A stretch of DNA of 64,000 bases from Tagaea sp965279565 (GCA_965279565.1 OZ257249.1:496001-560000); one strand, 5' to 3'. Counted from the stretch's first letter, positions 45,615-55,524 are shown. Notes: generated by a model from the letters alone, not told the origin. Program-made: numbers and translations.

Positions 45615-46777
45615 AGGCGGGGGCGTTCGCCTTCCTTCTTCTCCTGTGGGCGCTTCCGGCCCACGCGCAGGACCGCGGCGAACAGCTGCGCCAGATCGAA
45701 AAGCAGCTCGAAGCCGAGCGCGAGCGCGCCGAGGCCATCGCCCGCCAGACGCAGGCCGAGACGGCCGAACTCGCCCGCCTGCAGGCACTGACCCGGCAGG
45801 CCGCCGCCGCGACGATGGAACGCGAGGCGCAGGCGAGCGACATCGAGGCGCGCATCTCCGAGCTCGACGACGAACGCGCGACGCGCGAGGCCCGCATCGC
45901 CACGCGCCGACGCGAAATCGCGGCCCTGGCCGGTGCGCTGCAGCGCCTCGCCCGCCAGCCGCCCGAGGCCGTGGCGCTCGAACCGGGCACGCCGCTCGAC
46001 GCCGCGCGGACGGGAAATCTTGTCGGCAGTCTCGTGGCGCATCTCAACCGCGAGGCGCAGGCGCTGAAGGCCGAACTCGACGCGCTTGCCGCCGCACGCA
46101 CCGGCGCGTTGCGCGCACGTGGCGATCTTGCCGGCGTCCTCGCCAACCTTGCGGTCGAACGCGAGCGGCTCGACGACGCGCTCGCCCAGCGCGCCCCGGC
46201 CGTCGCTCGACTGCAGGACGAAGGCCGGGCCACGGCCGCCCGGATGGCCCGGCTCGGCCGCGAGGCGAGCGACCTTCGCGAACTTCTCGGCCGGCTCGAA
46301 CGGCCGGCGGCGGTCGCTTCGGCGCCACCGCGCCCGCGTGCCGGCACCGCTCCGCCGGTCCGCCCGGGCGATCCCGACGCGCTTTCGGGCTATCTTTGGC
46401 CCGCACGGGGCCGAATCGTCGAATCCTGGGGCCAGGCACAGTCGGGCGGCCAGTCGGCCCGCGGCCTGCTGATCGAGCCGCGCGAGGCGGCGAGCGTCAT
46501 CGCCCCCCACGACGGGACCGTCGCCTTTGCAGGCCCGTTTCGCGGTTACGGGCAAATCTTGATCCTCGAACACGGCGGGGGCTATCATTCGATTCTGGCG
46601 CAGTTGAGCCGGATCGACGCGGTCGTCGGCCAGAACGTGACCGCGGGCGAGCCGGTCGGGCGGGCCGGAAACGACGAACGCGGCGCCCCGACGCTCTATC
46701 TGGAGCTCAGGCGCCACGGTCAGCCGGTCGATCCGTCGCCCTGGCTTCTGGCGGCCGAGAACGGCACGCGCCGATGA
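45611..46777 (+). CDS. EnvC-like murein hydrolase activator
   Basis: 388 residues with signal peptide (MKAGAFAFLLLLWALPAHA), long coiled coil (about 22-100 and 140-235), and a C-terminal LytM domain (about 265-385). The LytM metal ligands are missing: the normal H-x-G-x-D segment reads SARGLLIEP and the H-x-H reads YHSILAQL. So it should be an inactive activator of amidases, as EnvC is, rather than a peptidase. In an operon with gpmI and ctpA, as in many proteobacteria. Confidence 0.88.
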   Translation: MKAGAFAFLLLLWALPAHAQDRGEQLRQIEKQLEAERERAEAIARQTQAETAELARLQALTRQAAAATMEREAQASDIEARISELDDERATREARIATRRREIAALAGALQRLARQPPEAVALEPGTPLDAARTGNLVGSLVAHLNREAQALKAELDALAAARTGALRARGDLAGVLANLAVERERLDDALAQRAPAVARLQDEGRATAARMARLGREASDLRELLGRLERPAAVASAPPRPRAGTAPPVRPGDPDALSGYLWPARGRIVESWGQAQSGGQSARGLLIEPREAASVIAPHDGTVAFAGPFRGYGQILILEHGGGYHSILAQLSRIDAVVGQNVTAGEPVGRAGNDERGAPTLYLELRRHGQPVDPSPWLLAAENGTRR

Positions 46778-46831
46778 GGCGCAAATTGCGTGTGCGGACG
46801 CGACAGTCGCGGCCGCGGAAAGGGATCCTGG

Positions 46832-48169
46832 ATGTTCGCCCGTAAGCTTGCCGCCGCGACGATCGCGACCGCATTGACGGTTCTGCCTGCCGCCATGTCG
46901 CCGGGCGCGTTCGCGCAAGGCCAGCCGGCGGCCCCCGCCGCGGGCGGCGCTTCGGAGACCTACCGGCTGCTCAACCTCTTCGGCGAGATCTTCGAGATCG
47001 TGCGCTCCGACTATGTCGAGGAAGTCGCCGACCGCAAGCTGATCGAGGACGCGATCAACGGGATGCTCACCGCCCTCGATCCGCACTCCTCGTTCCTCAA
47101 CGCGCGCTCGTTCCGCGACATGCAGGTGCAGACGCGCGGCGAGTTCGGCGGCCTCGGCATCGAGGTCACGATGGAGAACGGCCTCGTCAAGGTCGTCTCG
47201 CCCATCGACGACACGCCGGCCGCGCGCGCCGGTCTCAAGCCCAACGACCTGATCGTCCAGCTCGACGGCGAAGCCGTCCTCGGCCTCACGCTTCAGGAAG
47301 CGGTCGAGAAGATGCGCGGCCCCGTCAACAGCCCGATCAAGATCCTGATCCGCCGCGGCGACGCGGCCCCGTTCGAGGTCACGCTCAACCGCGCGGTCAT
47401 CCGCATCCAGTCGGTGCGCTCGCGCGTCGAGGGCGAGATCGGCTACGTGCGCATCACGTCGTTCACCGAGCAGACCGATTCCGGCATGCGCGCGGCGATC
47501 GCGAAGATGCGCGAGCAGCTCGGGCCGAAATTCAAGGGCCTCGTGCTCGACATGCGCAACAACCCGGGCGGCCTGCTCGACCAGGCGATCGCCGTGTCCG
47601 ACGCGTTCCTCGAGCGCGGCGAGATCGTCTCGACGCGCGGCCGCCGCTCGGACGAGGCGCAGCGCTACAACGCGCGCACCGGCGACGTGCTGAACGGCCT
47701 GCCGCTGATCGTGCTGATCAACGGCGGTTCGGCCTCGGCCTCCGAGATCGTCGCGGGCGCGCTGCAGGACCATCGCCGCGCGATCGTGCTGGGCACGCGC
47801 AGCTTCGGCAAGGGATCGGTCCAGACGATCCGGCCGGTCGGCAACCAGGGTGCGATCCGCCTGACGACGGCGCGCTACTTCACGCCGTCGGGCCGCTCGA
47901 TCCAGGCGCAGGGCATCGATCCCGACATCATCGTCGAGGCCGCGCGCATCGAGGTGACGGCACCGCAAGGTCCGCAGCGGCGCGAAGCCGACCTGCGCGG
48001 CGCGCTGCGCAATCCCGACCAGGCGCGCCAGCCCGGTGCGCCCGCCGCACCGGCCGCACCCGCCGCCGAGAACGAGGAACGCCAGCAGGAAGGCGCGCAG
48101 GATTACCAGCTGAGCCGCGCGTTCGACCTGCTGCGGGGTCTCGCCCTCTATAACCAGCGCGCGAACTGA
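46832..48169 (+). CDS. ctpA: S41 C-terminal processing protease
   Basis: 445 residues from the ATG at 46832, signal peptide to about residue 28. PDZ domain at about 95-175 (GGLGIEVTMENGLVKVVSPIDDTPA); protease domain with catalytic Ser in NGGSASASEI and Lys in RSFGKGSVQ. The C-terminal tail has an Ala/Pro/Gln-rich linker. Cleaves periplasmic proteins including cell-wall hydrolases, which suits the EnvC-like neighbour. Confidence 0.95.
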   Translation: MFARKLAAATIATALTVLPAAMSPGAFAQGQPAAPAAGGASETYRLLNLFGEIFEIVRSDYVEEVADRKLIEDAINGMLTALDPHSSFLNARSFRDMQVQTRGEFGGLGIEVTMENGLVKVVSPIDDTPAARAGLKPNDLIVQLDGEAVLGLTLQEAVEKMRGPVNSPIKILIRRGDAAPFEVTLNRAVIRIQSVRSRVEGEIGYVRITSFTEQTDSGMRAAIAKMREQLGPKFKGLVLDMRNNPGGLLDQAIAVSDAFLERGEIVSTRGRRSDEAQRYNARTGDVLNGLPLIVLINGGSASASEIVAGALQDHRRAIVLGTRSFGKGSVQTIRPVGNQGAIRLTTARYFTPSGRSIQAQGIDPDIIVEAARIEVTAPQGPQRREADLRGALRNPDQARQPGAPAAPAAPAAENEERQQEGAQDYQLSRAFDLLRGLALYNQRAN

Positions 48170-48199
48170 GCGCGACGACGAGGGAGACGACGCATCGGC

Positions 48200-49570
48200 A
48201 TGGCCGCCAGGGACGCCGCCAACGAAAAGCCCGATCCGTCTGATGCGACCCAGATGCCGCCGGTGCATGCGCCGGCCGATCCGGCGCAGGCGGGCGTGCG
48301 CCGCGGCCCATCGCTGCTGACGATCGCGTGGGCGCTGCTGATCGGCGGCGTCGGCGGCTTCGCGATCTGGGTCAATCTCAATCCGGTCGCGCATGTCGAT
48401 CTCGGCCCGCCGGTCGCGGCCCGGATCGACATACCCGTCGCGGCACCCGAAGTGCCTCCGCTTCCGCCGGCCGAACCCGAGCAGGTCGCCGAGGCGCCCA
48501 AGCCCGCGGAGCCCGAACCCGCCCCGCCGCCTCCCCCACCGCCGCCGGCACAAGCCGCGGCACCGCCACCTCCGTCGGCCGCACCCGTACCGCCGGCACC
48601 GCGCCCGGCGCCTGCGCGCCCCGAACAGGCCGGCACGCCCGCGCCCGCCACGCCGGTGCAGAGCGAACCCGCCCCGCCGCCGGCCGCCGCACCGGCACCC
48701 GCGACCCCGCCGCAGACCGCGGCTCGTCCGCCTGCGGCCGCACGCCCCGCCCAGCCGCCGCTGCCGCCGCGCGACGTCGAGGCACCGACCTGGGTGCGCT
48801 TCGCGCGCCCGTTCGATCCGGAAGACAAGCGTCCGCGCGTCGCCCTCGTCATCGTCGATCTGGGCAAGAGCCAGGCGGCGACGAACGCGGCGATCCAGAA
48901 TCTCGGCGGCGGCATCACGCTCGCCTTCACGCCCTATGCCGACGGGCTCGCGCAGTGGCTGGCCCTCGCGCGCGCCGCCGGCCACGAGGTGCTGCTGAGC
49001 CTGCCGATGGAGCCGACGGATTTCCCCAACACCGATCCCGGCCCGCAGACGCTGCTCACCACGCTGACCTCGCGCCAGAACCTGGAGCGCCTGAACTGGA
49101 CGCTCGAGCGCGCGCAGGGCTATGTCGGCATCGTCAACGCGCAGGGCTCGCGCTTCACCGCCTCGACCGACGCGATGCGCCCCGTGATCGACCGGTTGTT
49201 CGCGCGCGGCCTGCTGTTCGTCGACGCGCGCGCCACGCAGGCCTCCGTCGCCACGCGCGTGGCCGACGACGTGGGCGTGCCGCGCGCCTATGCCGACCGG
49301 CTGATCGACCAGGAGGCCTCGCGCCCCGCGATCGACCGCGCGCTCGCCGATCTCGAACGGCTGGCGCGCCAGAACGGGGCTGCACTCGGCATCGCGCAGA
49401 CCTATCCGGTCACGTTCGAGCGCCTGATCAACTGGCTGCCGCAGCTCGACGCGCGCGGCATCGCGCTGGCCCCGGTCTCGGCCATCGTCAACCGGCAGCC
49501 CGCACCGCCCGCCGCCACGACCGGCGGGGCCGCGTCCGCGCCGCCACCCGCAGCACCACCGCGCAACTGA
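48200..49570 (+). CDS. divergent polysaccharide deacetylase family protein
   Basis: 456 residues: short cytoplasmic N-terminus, one membrane helix (LLTIAWALLIGGVGGFAIWV, about 38-57), a very Pro/Ala/Glu-rich periplasmic linker (about 75-205), then the divergent deacetylase (NodB-like) domain (VALVIVDLGKSQAATNAAI, LLSLPMEPTDFP, FVDARATQASVA). The usual metal-binding D-x-x-H pattern is altered. Often in the envC-ctpA operon. The linker probably spans the peptidoglycan. Confidence 0.88.
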   Translation: MAARDAANEKPDPSDATQMPPVHAPADPAQAGVRRGPSLLTIAWALLIGGVGGFAIWVNLNPVAHVDLGPPVAARIDIPVAAPEVPPLPPAEPEQVAEAPKPAEPEPAPPPPPPPPAQAAAPPPPSAAPVPPAPRPAPARPEQAGTPAPATPVQSEPAPPPAAAPAPATPPQTAARPPAAARPAQPPLPPRDVEAPTWVRFARPFDPEDKRPRVALVIVDLGKSQAATNAAIQNLGGGITLAFTPYADGLAQWLALARAAGHEVLLSLPMEPTDFPNTDPGPQTLLTTLTSRQNLERLNWTLERAQGYVGIVNAQGSRFTASTDAMRPVIDRLFARGLLFVDARATQASVATRVADDVGVPRAYADRLIDQEASRPAIDRALADLERLARQNGAALGIAQTYPVTFERLINWLPQLDARGIALAPVSAIVNRQPAPPAATTGGAASAPPPAAPPRN

Positions 49571-49583
49571 CCGGACCCGCCTT

Positions 49584-50069
49584 ATGAAAACGGTCACGGA
49601 ACGTCGCTATCGTCCGGGCGTGGGAATTCTTCTGTTCGACAGACGCGGCCATGCCTTCGTCGGCCAGCGCAACGACACGCCCGGCGCATGGCAGATGCCG
49701 CAGGGCGGCATCGACGAGGCCGAGGATCCGCGCGCGGCGGCGTTGCGCGAGCTTGCCGAGGAGACCGGCGTGCGGGCCGCCGAGATCGTCGGCGAGACCG
49801 CCGGATGGATCGCCTACGAGCAGCCGCCCGAACTTGCCGCCCGGCTGTGGGGCGGGCGCTATGTCGGCCAGCGCCAGAAATGGTTCGCCGCGCGCTTCAC
49901 CGGCACGGACGCCGACATCGATCTCGACGCGCACGAGGCCGAGTTCGACGCCTGGCGCTGGGTGGAGATCGAAGCGCTGGTGCCGCTGATCGTGCCGTTC
50001 AAGCGCGCGCTCTACGAAGCCGTCGTGGCCGAGCTGGCGCCCGTCGTGCGCGCGAACGTCGCGAGATGA
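49584..50069 (+). CDS. rppH: RNA pyrophosphohydrolase
   Basis: 161 residues. MKTVTERRYRPGVGILLFDRRGHAFVGQR and Nudix box GGIDEAEDPRAAALRELAEETGV (about 39-60), then AYEQPPELAARLWGGRYVGQRQKWF, the RppH pattern. Removes pyrophosphate from the 5' end of mRNA and opens it to decay. Overlaps the next gene by ATGA. Confidence 0.93.
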   Translation: MKTVTERRYRPGVGILLFDRRGHAFVGQRNDTPGAWQMPQGGIDEAEDPRAAALRELAEETGVRAAEIVGETAGWIAYEQPPELAARLWGGRYVGQRQKWFAARFTGTDADIDLDAHEAEFDAWRWVEIEALVPLIVPFKRALYEAVVAELAPVVRANVAR

Positions 50070-51130
50070 GCGCGCTCGTCCTCTCGCACGTGTCCAAGCG
50101 CTTCGCGACCGCGCATGGTGTGAAAGTGGCGGCCGTCGCCGACATCTCGCTCGATGTCGCCGACGGCGAACTCGTCGCCCTGCTCGGCGCTTCGGGCTGC
50201 GGGAAATCGACGCTGCTGCGCCTCGTCGCCGGCTTCGAGACGGCCGATGCCGGCACGATCCGGCTGGGCGGGCGCACCGTCTCGGGGCCCGACGCGCATG
50301 TGCCGCCCGAGGAACGCAAGGTCGGCATCGTCTTCCAGTCCTATGCGCTGTGGCCGCACATGGATGTCGCGCACAATGTGGGCTACGCGCTCGACGTCGC
50401 CGGCATCAAGGGCGAGGCGTGGCGCGGCCGCGTCGAAGCCGCACTCGCGACTGTCGGCCTGTCGGGCTACGAGCGCCGCCGCCCGGCCGAGCTTTCCGGC
50501 GGCCAGCGCCAGCGCGTGGCGCTGGCGCGCTGCCTCGCGATGGACCCGGCGATCGTGCTGCTCGACGAACCGCTCGCCAATCTCGACGTCCATCTGCGCG
50601 CCAGCATGCTCGAGGCGTTCGCCGAGTTCCACGCCGCGACGAAGGCGACGATGCTCTACGTCACGCACGACCAGGCCGAGGCGATGGCGCTGGCCGACCG
50701 CATCGCGGTGATGTCGGAAGGCAAGATCGTGCAGTTCGCCGACCCGCGAACGCTCTATCGCGAACCGGCGACCGCCGAGATCGGCGCTTTCGTCGGCCGG
50801 GGCACGATCCTCGACGTCTCCGTGCGCGAGGTCGAGGGCACGCGCGCGCGCGTCGATCTCTACGGTGCGGATTTCCTCGTGCGCGCGCGCCCGGGCCAGA
50901 AGACGGGGCCGGCCAAGCTGTGCCTGCGGCCCGAGGACATGGGGATCGCCGAGCGCGGCTTTTCCGCGCGCATCGTCCGCGCGGCCTATACCGGCGGCTT
51001 CTGGGACGTCGAGGCGTTCCCGCTGGCGGCACCGCTGGCGAGCCTGCGCCTGACGCTGCCCGACGCGCTCACCCCCCAGCCCGGCGCCACGCTGACGCTG
51101 GGCCTGCGCGACGGCTGGGTCGTTCCCTAG
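50066..51130 (+). CDS. ABC transporter ATP-binding protein (FbpC-type)
   Basis: 354 residues. Walker A GASGCGKST, signature LSGGQRQRVALARCL, Walker B IVLLDEPLANLD, His in YVTHDQAEAM, and a C-terminal TOBE/OB extension (from about 235). Fits the iron(III)/putrescine importer ATPases. Its matching permease and binding protein are on the opposite strand just beyond (stops 2 nt apart), so the transporter is split between two transcripts that converge. Confidence 0.9.
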   Translation: MSALVLSHVSKRFATAHGVKVAAVADISLDVADGELVALLGASGCGKSTLLRLVAGFETADAGTIRLGGRTVSGPDAHVPPEERKVGIVFQSYALWPHMDVAHNVGYALDVAGIKGEAWRGRVEAALATVGLSGYERRRPAELSGGQRQRVALARCLAMDPAIVLLDEPLANLDVHLRASMLEAFAEFHAATKATMLYVTHDQAEAMALADRIAVMSEGKIVQFADPRTLYREPATAEIGAFVGRGTILDVSVREVEGTRARVDLYGADFLVRARPGQKTGPAKLCLRPEDMGIAERGFSARIVRAAYTGGFWDVEAFPLAAPLASLRLTLPDALTPQPGATLTLGLRDGWVVP

Positions 51131-51131
51131 T

Positions 51132-52829
51132 TCAATCCGCCCACGGCAGCACGCCGGGCGGCAGGCGGCGCGCGAACAGCGTCAGCGCCCCCATCGCCAC
51201 GACGACGACGCCGACCGCGATGACCGAGACGGCCGCGGCAAGCGGGGAATCCCCGCCTTCCTGCAGCGAGAACACCATCACGCCGAGCGTCTCGGAACCC
51301 GACGACCACAGCAGTGCGGAAACGGTCAGTTCGTTGAGTGCCGTGAGGAACACGAGGATCGCCCCCGCCCCCGCCGCGGGCGCCATCAGGGGCAGCGAGA
51401 TCGTGCGCAGCCGCCTGCCGAAGCGCGCCCCGGCGGCGGCGGCGGCATCGTCGAGGGCGGGATCGAGCTGCGCGAAGCCCGCCCCGATGGGCCGCAATGC
51501 GAGTACCAGGAACCGCGCCACGTAGGCGAGCAGGATGATCCACAGCGTGCCGTAGATCGACACGTTGAGGATCGGGATCGGCTTGATGAAGACGAGGATG
51601 CACGCGATCGACAGCACGATGCCCGGCAGCGCGTAGGGAAGCTCGACCAGCGCGTTGGCCAGCCGCACCAGAACGCCGCGCCGCCATGTCGTGAAATAGG
51701 CGAGCGGGACCGCGATCGCCACGCACACGATCGCGGCGGCACCCGACAGCACGAACGAATTCACGAAGGCGCGCTCGACCGCGGACTGACGCAGCGCTTC
51801 GGCGAAGGCGCGCAAGGTGGCGGTCGCGAAGGAAAGCTCGACGCCGATCGCCGGCACCAGCGCGCTCGCCAGCAGGGCCGCGAACGGCACGACCGAGACG
51901 AAGACGAGGAACAGCCAGATCGCGATTTCCAGCGGCAGGCGCAGCCGACCCAGATGCCACGGCTCCATCGGCCGGCCCGTGCTTTCGATACGTGCGTCGA
52001 ACGTGCTTCGCGCGCGCGCGTGCAGCCACAGCACGGCAAGCGCGAAGACGCCGATCATCGCCGACAGCACGGCCGCCTGGCCCAGCACCGACGGGCCGAA
52101 GCCCGCGAGGCGCTGGTAGATCAGCGTGACGAGCGTCGTGTAGCCGACCGGAATGCCCATCAGCGCCGGCGTGCCGAAATTCCCGATCGACGAGACGAAG
52201 GCGAGGAGTGCGCCGGCCAGGATCGCCGGGCCCATCAGCGGGACGACGACGTCGCGCGTGGTGCGCCGCCGGTCGGCCCCGCAGGCGCGCGCCGCCTCGA
52301 TCGCCTCGCGCGGCAAGGCGCGCAGGCCCGCCCGCACGGCAAGGAACACGAGCGGGGCGTGCTCGAGGCCGAGCAGCCACGCGATCCCCTCGCGCCCGAG
52401 CATCGGGTTGGCGGAGCCCGGCGGTGGTGCAAGACCGAAGGCGCCGAGCAGCGCGCTCTGCGGCCCCGCCAGATTGATCCAGGCGAGTGCCGAGATCTGC
52501 GAGGGCACGACGAGCGGCAGCATGAACAGGAAGACGAGGAACGCCTTGGCGCGGATGTCGGTCAGCGCCACGCAGCCCGCAAAGCCGACGCCGAGGACGA
52601 GCGAGATCAGCGTGCCGGCGACCGAGGTCTCCAGCGTGCGCCACGCCGCGCGCCAGGTCGACGGGGCGGACAGCACGCGCTCGGCGACGGAGAAGTCGAA
52701 CAGGCCGCCGCGCGGTGCCACTGCCTCCATCGCGAGGCGGCCCATCGGCCAAAGTGCGAGCACGCCGACGAAGGCGAGCAGCAGGACGAAGAAGCCCCGC
52801 TCGCCGGCGGTCTGCGGGCGGCCGCTCAA
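51132..52829 (-). CDS. ABC transporter permease, iron(III)-type (fused two-domain)
   Basis: 565 residues, about twelve membrane helices in two homologous halves, each with an EAA-like loop (EAARACGADRRRTTRDVVVPLMGPAI near 190; DDAAAAAGARFGRRLRTISLPLMAPA near 470). This is the FbpB/AfuB fused arrangement. It follows the binding-protein gene by 16 nt on the minus strand. Confidence 0.92.
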   Translation of the reverse strand: MSGRPQTAGERGFFVLLLAFVGVLALWPMGRLAMEAVAPRGGLFDFSVAERVLSAPSTWRAAWRTLETSVAGTLISLVLGVGFAGCVALTDIRAKAFLVFLFMLPLVVPSQISALAWINLAGPQSALLGAFGLAPPPGSANPMLGREGIAWLLGLEHAPLVFLAVRAGLRALPREAIEAARACGADRRRTTRDVVVPLMGPAILAGALLAFVSSIGNFGTPALMGIPVGYTTLVTLIYQRLAGFGPSVLGQAAVLSAMIGVFALAVLWLHARARSTFDARIESTGRPMEPWHLGRLRLPLEIAIWLFLVFVSVVPFAALLASALVPAIGVELSFATATLRAFAEALRQSAVERAFVNSFVLSGAAAIVCVAIAVPLAYFTTWRRGVLVRLANALVELPYALPGIVLSIACILVFIKPIPILNVSIYGTLWIILLAYVARFLVLALRPIGAGFAQLDPALDDAAAAAGARFGRRLRTISLPLMAPAAGAGAILVFLTALNELTVSALLWSSGSETLGVMVFSLQEGGDSPLAAAVSVIAVGVVVVAMGALTLFARRLPPGVLPWAD

Positions 52830-52845
52830 CGTCGCGTCCGCGCCG

Positions 52846-53832
52846 TCAGCGGCCGAACATTTCCGAGAAGCGTTCCTTGTCCTTCTCGTCGGACGCGAGG
52901 ATCGCCGCCACGTCGATCGCCATCATCCTGACGTTGGCGAGGTTCGGGAAGCCGGCCGGCGGCTTCACGTCGGTCCGCGCCGGGAACATGCCCTGTCCCG
53001 CCGCGAGGCTCTGGCCTTCCGGGGCGAGCAGGAAGTCGACGAAGGCGCGCGCGGCGGCCGGGTTCTTGGCCGTGCGCAGGATCGCGACGGGCTCGGTGAC
53101 GAACGTGACGCCCTCCGTCGGGAACACGAACTCGACCGGGGAGCCGCGCTCGCGCGCGCGGATCGCCATGAAATCGACGATCACGCCGTAGAGCTTCTGG
53201 CCGCCGGCGACCGCTTCGAGCACGGCCGGGTTGCCGCGCGCGGCCTGCGCACCGTTCTTCTGCAGTCCTTCGTAGAAGGACCAGCCGAGGCCGGGTGCGC
53301 GCGTGACGGCACCCATGTGGATGGCGGCAGCACCCGAGAACAGCGGCGAGGGCATGATGATCTGGCCCTTGGCTTCGGGCTTCAGCAGGTCGGCCCAGCT
53401 TTCGGGCTTCATCGACGCGGCCTTGTTGTAGACGATGCCGGTCGAGATCAGCTTGGTCGCGAAATAGGTCTTCTGCGCGTCGTGGCTGCCCGCGGGCAGG
53501 CCGGCGGTCTTCGCCTCGGCGTAGGGGGCAAGACGGTTCTCGCGCTTGAGCGCTTCCATCGTCATCGCGTCGGCGATCAGCAGCAGGTCGGGCTGCGGGG
53601 AACCGGCGACGAACTCGGCCTGCAGGCGGTTCATCAGCTGCGTCGTGCCGTCGCGCACGAACGTGACCTCGACCTGCGGATGGACCTTGCGGAACGCGTC
53701 GATGGTCGCCTGCGCGTCGGCCTGCGGCTGGGACGTGTACAGCGTCAGGCGGCCCGACTGGGCGAGGGCGCCCGGGGCGGCGGCGAGCGCGCCGGCGAGG
53801 GCGACGGCGAGGACGGAGACGAAGCGGGTCAT
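52846..53832 (-). CDS. iron(III)-type ABC substrate-binding protein
   Basis: 328 residues from the ATG at 53832; signal peptide MTRFVSVLAVALAGALAAAPGALA. Class II periplasmic binding fold: GRLTLYTSQPQADAQATIDAF, FVRDGTTQLMNRLQAE, then DLLLIADAMTMEAL and TGIVYNK. Resembles FbpA/AfuA proteins, though the Tyr-Tyr iron ligands are not obvious, so another anion is possible. First gene of the two-gene minus operon. Confidence 0.88.
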   Translation of the reverse strand: MTRFVSVLAVALAGALAAAPGALAQSGRLTLYTSQPQADAQATIDAFRKVHPQVEVTFVRDGTTQLMNRLQAEFVAGSPQPDLLLIADAMTMEALKRENRLAPYAEAKTAGLPAGSHDAQKTYFATKLISTGIVYNKAASMKPESWADLLKPEAKGQIIMPSPLFSGAAAIHMGAVTRAPGLGWSFYEGLQKNGAQAARGNPAVLEAVAGGQKLYGVIVDFMAIRARERGSPVEFVFPTEGVTFVTEPVAILRTAKNPAAARAFVDFLLAPEGQSLAAGQGMFPARTDVKPPAGFPNLANVRMMAIDVAAILASDEKDKERFSEMFGR

Positions 53833-53868
53833 TGGCGGATGCACTCCCTGGTTCCGGTGAGCCTCCGG

Positions 53869-53874
53869 ACTATA
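53869..53874 (-). promoter_or_regulatory. possible -10 box of binding-protein operon
   Basis: Minus strand TATAGT, 36 nt before the ATG; no good -35 at 17 nt. Confidence 0.25.
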
Positions 53875-53928
53875 CAGGATCAGTTACAATCCGATGACGG
53901 TGCGTTCAAGTCCGTTCGGCGGGCGGGT

Positions 53929-54744
53929 TCAGGCCCCGGCGCGGGCGAGCGAACGCGCGCGCGCTTCCATCAGCTGCGTGGCGAGTGCGGCGAGCGTGCG
54001 ATGCAACCCGCCCTGCGGGCGCAGGCCGACGGCCTTGAGGGCCATTCCGATACCGCGGTCGATATGCTTGGCCCGGTAGACCGAATAGGCACGCCGCGCA
54101 TAGGCGCGCGCGCTCGTGCGCCGGTCGTAGGGGGCCGGCCACTGGTTCGCGGCGTAGTAGGCGTAGGAAAGCTCGTCGTCCTCGGATTCGGCGATGCGGC
54201 CGATGCCGGTCCACAGCCGTCCCCAGCGGCCGAGATTCTCGCTCCCCTGGTAGCGGCGCATGTGGTCGTAGAAAAGCTTGTAGTGGCGCAGCTCGTCGGC
54301 GGCGATGTGCCGGCAGACCTGCTGGAACACCGGCTCTTCCGACGCGTCGGCGAGGGCCGCATAGTACGAGCTGGTCCCGGTCTCGACGATGCAGCGCGCG
54401 ATCAGCTCGGCCGTGCGCGAGCCGCGCACCGAGGCCGACGCGTCGAGCGGGATCTTGTAGCCCGCGACGAAGCGCGCGAACGCGGCGTCGAAATCCCATG
54501 CGGGATCGGCGAGCTTCGCCCAGCGCGCGAGCGCCTTGCCGTGCTGGACTTCCTCCAGCGCCCACGCGTCGATCGCCGGACGGATCGCGTCGTCGCCGGC
54601 GAAGACGTTGTTGAGATAGATCGCGTAGTCGGCGCCGTTGTGCTCGACGAGAGCCGCCGCCTTGGCGACCCGCAGGATTTCAGGATCGACGCGCTCGGGC
54701 CGGAAGGCGTTCCAGTCGATGTCGTCGAGGGTCCAGTGGGCCAT
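53929..54744 (-). CDS. ferritin-like di-iron protein
   Basis: 271 residues, mostly helical. Two di-iron half sites: WALEEVQHGK (Glu64/65, His68) and AADELRHYK (Glu, His near 150), E-x-x-H motifs as in ferritin-like or acyl-ACP desaturase-like proteins. Substrate unknown; a membrane segment is not clear. It sits upstream of the iron-type ABC genes but is separated from them by about 100 nt, and no common promoter is evident. Confidence 0.75.
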   Translation of the reverse strand: MAHWTLDDIDWNAFRPERVDPEILRVAKAAALVEHNGADYAIYLNNVFAGDDAIRPAIDAWALEEVQHGKALARWAKLADPAWDFDAAFARFVAGYKIPLDASASVRGSRTAELIARCIVETGTSSYYAALADASEEPVFQQVCRHIAADELRHYKLFYDHMRRYQGSENLGRWGRLWTGIGRIAESEDDELSYAYYAANQWPAPYDRRTSARAYARRAYSVYRAKHIDRGIGMALKAVGLRPQGGLHRTLAALATQLMEARARSLARAGA

Positions 54745-54822
54745 TGTGTCCGTGCGCGTCGGGAGGGGGAATCGTCGGGCGGATATATGTCGTTTCGATG
54801 ACCGCGACGCAAGCCCGCCCTT

Positions 54823-55524
54823 TCAGGCCAGGGCGACGACCACGCGGCGGTTGCGCTTGCCCTTGTTCTCGATCTTCTCGACCACGACGCGGCCGATCTC
54901 GCCGGTGCGCGCGACATGCGTGCCGCCGCAAGGCTGCAGGTCGATTCCGGCGACCTCGAGCAGGCGCAGCCGGCCCGTCCCGCGCGGCGGCTTGACCGAC
55001 ATCGTGCGCACCAGTTCGGGCTTGGTATCGAGCTCGCTCTCGTCGACCCAGCGCGGCGCGACCGCATGGTCCTCGCCGATCAGGCGGTTGAGCTCGCTTT
55101 CGATATGCGCCTTGTCGAACACCGTCTCGCCCGGATCGAAATCGAGGCGCGAGCGATCCGTACCGATCTGGCCGCCGGTCACGCCCGCGGGGATCACGGC
55201 GCACAGCAGGTGCAGGCAGGTGTGCATGCGCATGTGGCGATGCCGGCGCGCCCAGTCGAGCTCGATCGTCACCGCGTCGCCGGGTGCGAGTGCGGGCTGG
55301 TCGGGGGCGGGAACGTGCAGGATGCCGCCCTCGCCCTTGCGCGTGTCGGCGACCGCGACGCGCGTGCCGTCGGCACGCACGAGGAAGCCCGTGTCGCCCG
55401 GCTGCCCGCCGCCGGTCGGATAGAAAATCGTGCGGTCGAGAACGATGCCGTCGGCGCGGACTTCGCGCACGACCGCTTCGGCCGTTTTCAGGTAGGAATC
55501 GTCGCGGAACAGTTCGGCCGTCAT
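54823..55524 (-). CDS. alanyl-tRNA editing protein AlaX
   Basis: 233 residues. FYPTGGGQPGDTGFL, zinc ligands in HRHMRMHTCLHLL (H-x3-H) and CGGTHVARTGEIG (Cys, His) are the AlaRS editing-domain signature; no synthetase domain is present. Free-standing AlaX hydrolyses mischarged Ser- or Gly-tRNA-Ala. Start at 55524; the longer frame to 56319 covers another gene. Confidence 0.93.
   Translation of the reverse strand: MTAELFRDDSYLKTAEAVVREVRADGIVLDRTIFYPTGGGQPGDTGFLVRADGTRVAVADTRKGEGGILHVPAPDQPALAPGDAVTIELDWARRHRHMRMHTCLHLLCAVIPAGVTGGQIGTDRSRLDFDPGETVFDKAHIESELNRLIGEDHAVAPRWVDESELDTKPELVRTMSVKPPRGTGRLRLLEVAGIDLQPCGGTHVARTGEIGRVVVEKIENKGKRNRRVVVALA

Noticed and set aside
45611..46777. active M23 peptidase
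   Set aside because: The metal-binding His/Asp and His-x-His of LytM are absent.
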